From assembly GCA_047404135.1 (NCBI GenBank), contig JBDOIT010000002.1:1-64000 (forward strand): 64,000 nucleotides of DNA, given 5' to 3'. Below are positions 60,810-64,000 of this stretch, piece after piece; the stretch's first letter is position 1; the number at the start of each line of letters is the position of its first letter. Origin of the DNA: JAHZKS01 sp047404135. Its GTDB lineage: Bacteria; Pseudomonadota; Alphaproteobacteria; Rickettsiales; JABSSG01. A model generated the notes under the pieces. That model saw only the letters and a list, made by a program, of their open reading frames with translations. It did not search any database and had not been told where the DNA came from. Position numbers and translations under genes: made by a program.

Positions 60810-61772
60810 TTAATAAATATCGCTAAATAACTCTGACTCGTCTGGTTCTTTGCTGTTTTCACAGAATTCCACAGCCTGGAGAACCTCTTTTCTCATATCA
60901 TTTTCTATCTTCTTTATCTCTTCCTCAGTAAGATATTTCTTCTTGAGTAACATATCTTTAAATCTAGCTATAGGATCTTTCTTATCCTTATATTCCTGCA
61001 CTTCTTCTTTAGATCTGTATTTCGCAGGATCAGACATTGAATGTCCTCTGTAACGGTAAGTATTGATCTCCATCAATATAGGGCCTTTCCCTTTAGATAC
61101 ATGCTCTCTAGCCTTTTTACCAGATTCTTCTACTGCAAGAACATCCATGCCATCTACTTTCATACCAGGAATACCAAAGGACTCACCTCTCTTAGACAGG
61201 TCTGTCATAGCGGTAGATCTCTTTAGAGACGTACCCATGGCGTATCCATTATTTTCAATTACATATATGACTGGTAAATTCCATAATTTTGCCAAGTTGA
61301 AGGATTCGTAAATCTGCCCCTGATGCGCAGCACCATCACCATAGTAAACAAATGTAGCTCTGTCCGTCTTATTATAATTATCCGCAAATGCAAGACCCGT
61401 ACCTATAGGAACCTGGGCGCCAACAATACCGTGCCCACCATAGAAGTGACGATCTAAAGCAAACATATGCATTGATCCACCTTTACCTTTAGAACAACCA
61501 GTTTCCTTACCCATCAATTCAGCAAGAACTAGCTTTGGGTCTACATCAAGCGCAAGCATATTACCATGCGCTCTATAACTTGTTATATGCTTGTCACTTT
61601 TCTTCGAAGCAGATACCAGCCCAACATAGATTGCTTCCTGCCCTATACAAAGATGACAGAACCCACCTATCTTACCTAGACCGTATAATTGCCCCGCTCT
61701 TTCTTCGAATCTTCTTATAAGAACCATGTCCTTATAGAACTTCTTATATTTACTCTTAAGGTCTTTATCCAA
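60810..61772 (-). CDS. pdhA: Pyruvate dehydrogenase E1 alpha subunit
   Basis: PdhA carries the ThDP diphosphate site. The 320-residue protein has FEERAGQLYGLGKIGGFCHL, the ThDP motif GDGAAHQGQIYESFNLAKLWNLPVI-type region with the downstream ENNGYAMGT, and the phosphorylation-loop equivalent YRYRGHSMSDPAKYR. The start is probably TTG 61772 with a weak GAG upstream; no in-frame ATG fits. It is the first gene of pdhA-pdhB-pdhC-lpdA-lipA. Confidence 0.94.
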   Translation of the reverse strand: MDKDLKSKYKKFYKDMVLIRRFEERAGQLYGLGKIGGFCHLCIGQEAIYVGLVSASKKSDKHITSYRAHGNMLALDVDPKLVLAELMGKETGCSKGKGGSMHMFALDRHFYGGHGIVGAQVPIGTGLAFADNYNKTDRATFVYYGDGAAHQGQIYESFNLAKLWNLPVIYVIENNGYAMGTSLKRSTAMTDLSKRGESFGIPGMKVDGMDVLAVEESGKKAREHVSKGKGPILMEINTYRYRGHSMSDPAKYRSKEEVQEYKDKKDPIARFKDMLLKKKYLTEEEIKKIENDMRKEVLQAVEFCENSKEPDESELFSDIY

Positions 61773-61934
61773 GAAAATCTCATATTTAATTAAAAACTAA
61801 ACTGTTAGGTCTAAAATACTGACACCAAGGAGCTTTGTCCACAAATATGTGAAAAACAGGTTTCCTGAAACTTCCTCTATCAGGCAGGTATATACAAAAT
61901 TAGACACTGCGGTAATGCTTCAAACACTTATATG

Positions 61935-62837
61935 CTACCTATTCATGCATAAGGCTTTTCTGCATGCTCTTTTGAACTCTTCCGCATCATATTCATCCAT
62001 TTCAAAATAATTAGCGTCCCGAAAATCAGAAACATACGATCTAGACAAGTATAAAGACACCTCATCTCCTAGCAGCACAAGCATCATGATCCTAGGGGTC
62101 AAGAATATAGGTCTAGCATGCACCGCTCCATAACCTCTATCAAAAACAAAGGCAGCACCTTGATTAAATCCTGAAACTTCTATGTCTTGCGTTACCAATT
62201 TACCTCGATGGAAGGACTTTCTTTCATCGTATGTCATATCCGCAAAGATTGTTTTTTCTCCTTTCAAGGATATAGAGATAGCTTCTGTGTATGGCTTCCC
62301 TGTAAAATTCCACAGCTCTTCTTCTGCGCAATCGCCTAACCCCAAATCTTCTCGGTCTTCCTCACATTGACGTATAAGCTTTTTAAGATAGTATTTTGTA
62401 GATGGATCCTGATGCTTTTCTGCTGATTGTTCTCCTCTAGCACCCAACTGAGACCTAATCAATACAAAAACACCTTCATCTTGGTCCAATATACTGGAAA
62501 GCTCCTTTTGAATAATATGGATTGCCTGAGCAGAAATATCTTTATTCTTCTCCGATATGCCATGCAAAAAACTCTCTAAACCGCCAGTGAAATATTGCTC
62601 TCTTACGGTATTGGGGTTTAAAAAAAAGTCAACCTGATCGCTCTTCTCTACAGAAATTGTCTGCAAAAAATTACTCTCCTCAGGAGACATAGAAAGATCA
62701 AAAAATTCATAAGATTTTTCTATACTCAACTCATCCAAAGCCTCCTCAAGACTAACTTCCTGACTTTGATCTAGCTGACATCTCTCCAATAGCCCTTCGC
62801 TCTGCAAAACGCTAATATCCATCCCCATCACTATCAT
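61935..62837 (-). CDS. Hypothetical protein
   Basis: This 300-residue protein belongs to no family I can name. The N-terminal 60 residues are acidic and Ser/Glu-rich. The central part contains GRGEQ-type and CEEDREDLGLGD charged segments, and the C-terminal third is beta-rich (EAISISLKGEKTIF, GAAFVFDRGYGAVHARPIF, IMMLVLLGDEVSLYL). The FDRGYGAVHARP stretch loosely recalls double-stranded beta-helix oxygenase folds (DUF1826-like), but the metal motif is not convincing. No signal peptide or membrane helix. Function unknown. Confidence 0.65.
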   Translation of the reverse strand: MIVMGMDISVLQSEGLLERCQLDQSQEVSLEEALDELSIEKSYEFFDLSMSPEESNFLQTISVEKSDQVDFFLNPNTVREQYFTGGLESFLHGISEKNKDISAQAIHIIQKELSSILDQDEGVFVLIRSQLGARGEQSAEKHQDPSTKYYLKKLIRQCEEDREDLGLGDCAEEELWNFTGKPYTEAISISLKGEKTIFADMTYDERKSFHRGKLVTQDIEVSGFNQGAAFVFDRGYGAVHARPIFLTPRIMMLVLLGDEVSLYLSRSYVSDFRDANYFEMDEYDAEEFKRACRKALCMNR

Positions 62838-62895
62838 TAGTTAATTATTATTAATAAATAATAGTGATGTGTGCGCATTAATGCAAGAGAAACCT

Positions 62896-63098
62896 TTAAA
62901 AACGGAGTCTACAGCTACAAACATCTATTCCTTTGTAGTCATCACCATTCATGTCGCCCGCGCTGATGTCACAGATACGCCGTCACCATCTCCAGCATTG
63001 ACCCCGTTAATCTCAAACCCATTCTCTGGGTTCTTTATCTGCTCCGATACTTCGTATACTTTTTTCCACTTTTTCCTTAATACCCCTACAGGCTCTAT
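62896..63098 (-). pseudogene. Decayed FG-GAP repeat gene fragment
   Basis: In the 404-bp gap 62838-63241 the minus strand encodes a remnant: NPENGFEINGVNAGDGDGVS followed by VTSA, which matches the typical FG-GAP repeat opening (FxINGxNAGDxxGxSVSSAGD). It stops at a TGA (62949-62951). Shifting by a duplicated GC dinucleotide restores AGDMNGDDYKGIDV, the Ca-binding loop expected next. The fragment ends at TAA 62896-62898. No start codon, and flanked by stops. It is a frameshifted relic of a surface-type repeat protein related in kind to the intact gene near 42.6 kb. Confidence 0.65.
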
Positions 63099-63241
63099 CT
63101 AACCCACTCCTGCCATTGCGCAACAAAACCCAGAAAAAAAATAGTACGAATCCTAATAAACCATAAGGTTTACATCGGTCAGAAGCATGCAAAAAATTAA
63201 CATTTTTTTATAAACAGGAAGACTGCATGGAAACCAATAGA

Positions 63242-63715
63242 CTAATCATCCTTCTCTTTGTTCCCATCGTTATCTTTAGTGCTAAAGATGAGTTTGCCAA
63301 TTAGAGTCTCAAGATTTACCGAAGATTGAGTGAATGACACATCATCTCCCTCTGCAAACATGGTCTCGCTGGAACCAGCATCAAAAGATACGTATTTTTT
63401 CCCCAGAAGCCCGTTACTTACTATCCGCACAGAAGAATCATCAGGGATTTTTATTACATTATCTATAGCGATCTTCATAATAGCTCTGTACGAATCACCG
63501 TCTATCTTCAAGTCAGATACAAATCCGACTTTAATTCCACTCATCATTACATCACTACCAGTAATAATCCCTTCAACTTGATCGAAAGCCGCTCTCAAAG
63601 AGTAGGTGTTGCCAAATTTCTTCACTTCAGCCACTTTATATGTAAACACCATGAAGCCAATTGCAACAGATACTATTATTAACCCTACGATAGTTTCAAT
63701 TTTGCTATTACCCAT
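63242..63715 (-). CDS. mlaD: MlaD-like MCE-domain lipid transport protein
   Basis: The 157-residue protein has one N-terminal membrane anchor (IETIVGLIIVSVAIGFMVFTY) and a single MCE domain (LRAAFDQVEGIITGSDVMMSGIKVGFV, then LLGKKYVSFDAG). MlaD forms the hexameric periplasmic ring of the Mla phospholipid transporter that keeps outer-membrane asymmetry. Length is normal. It follows the NDUFA12 homologue by 10 bp, an arrangement seen in many alphaproteobacteria. Confidence 0.93.
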   Translation of the reverse strand: MGNSKIETIVGLIIVSVAIGFMVFTYKVAEVKKFGNTYSLRAAFDQVEGIITGSDVMMSGIKVGFVSDLKIDGDSYRAIMKIAIDNVIKIPDDSSVRIVSNGLLGKKYVSFDAGSSETMFAEGDDVSFTQSSVNLETLIGKLIFSTKDNDGNKEKDD

Positions 63716-63725
63716 ACTAAATACT

Positions 63726-64000
63726 TTATTTATTTACCTTCCAAGCAGAATAATCTGCTGATACCTTGTTTCTAATACCTAAAGCAGGAGACTCACCCTT
63801 CACACCTGTTAAGTTTGGAGAATATTCTTTCTGCCATGAATAAATATGGCATTCCTCTATAGAAGGAATATCATCTTTCAGATAGTGTATCCATGCATGC
63901 CACATAGGTGGTATACATGTGGGCTCTACGGTATCTTTATATACAACCAATCTTCTCTTTACCCCTACTCCTACTTCTTTCTTGGACTCATGATATCTAT
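63726..64000 (-). CDS. NADH:ubiquinone oxidoreductase NDUFA12 (B17.2) homologue, 5' end outside window
   Basis: The frame is open through the window edge (91 codons visible). It shows the complex I accessory subunit signature: RYHESKKE, then RRLVVYKDTVEPTCIPPMWHAWIHYL, YSWQKEYSPNLTGV, and the C-terminal DYSAWKV. NDUFA12 stabilises the matrix-arm of complex I and is one of few accessory subunits shared by mitochondria and alphaproteobacteria, supporting that placement. The initiation codon lies beyond 64000. Confidence 0.9.
   Translation of the reverse strand, partial: RYHESKKEVGVGVKRRLVVYKDTVEPTCIPPMWHAWIHYLKDDIPSIEECHIYSWQKEYSPNLTGVKGESPALGIRNKVSADYSAWKVNK

Overview
The window is AT-rich (by eye well under 40% G+C) and looks like the chromosome of a host-associated alphaproteobacterium, most plausibly in the order Rickettsiales. 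Evidence: alphaproteobacterial markers (GapR/DUF2312, NDUFA12-type complex I subunit, MlaD, SURF1, SCO1, CtaE), a VirB2/TrbC pilin, a ProP-like MHS transporter, and many small decayed genes between intact housekeeping genes. The species cannot be named from this sequence alone.

Layout. 1-4.2 kb: three tandem minus-strand genes of one unrecognised family. 4.9-7.1 kb: rlmE and radA. 7.2-16.2 kb: a possible lipoprotein, rpoZ-rel/spoT, a MazG-like hydrolase, an aspartoacylase-like protein with altered metal ligands, an MFS transporter, a dead GNAT gene, a free-standing class II tRNA-synthetase-like enzyme and a C45-type Ntn hydrolase. 16.2-20.9 kb: thrS-infC (infC starts with ATT), an outer-membrane barrel and a DUF1189 membrane protein. 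20.9-26.2 kb: a decayed region, then tkt-gap-pgk and tRNA-Gln. 26.5-30.7 kb: SCO1, VirB2, and gapR-ychF-pth-rplY. 30.8-42.4 kb: an RluC-like enzyme, gyrB-recF-dnaN-dnaA with a rhodanese (all minus), and divergent sdhE-mfd. 42.6-49.7 kb: an FG-GAP protein, a porin, grxC, uvrB, rpsT and an MHS transporter. 49.8-54.9 kb: an M32 carboxypeptidase, SURF1, CtaE, a dicarboxylate/amino-acid symporter and a tandem-repeat protein. 55.5-61.8 kb: MarC and a complete pyruvate dehydrogenase block (pdhA-pdhB-pdhC-lpdA) with lipA. 61.9-64 kb: an unknown protein, a decayed FG-GAP relic, mlaD and an NDUFA12 homologue cut by the window end.

Together the genes suggest respiratory metabolism: pyruvate to acetyl-CoA with its own lipoylation enzyme, SdhE for succinate dehydrogenase, complex I, and cytochrome oxidase assembly. 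The triose/pentose branch (tkt-gap-pgk) may run in the anabolic direction, because the GAPDH cofactor pocket looks like the NADP-tolerant type. Amino acids, dicarboxylates or osmolytes are probably imported by the three secondary transporters.

The most interesting unknowns are the three-paralogue cluster at the left edge, the aspartoacylase-like protein that has lost both zinc histidines, the FG-GAP protein and its decayed relative, and the acidic tandem-repeat protein. The last two groups are possible host-interaction proteins. I found no CRISPR array, insertion sequence, rRNA or integrated phage.
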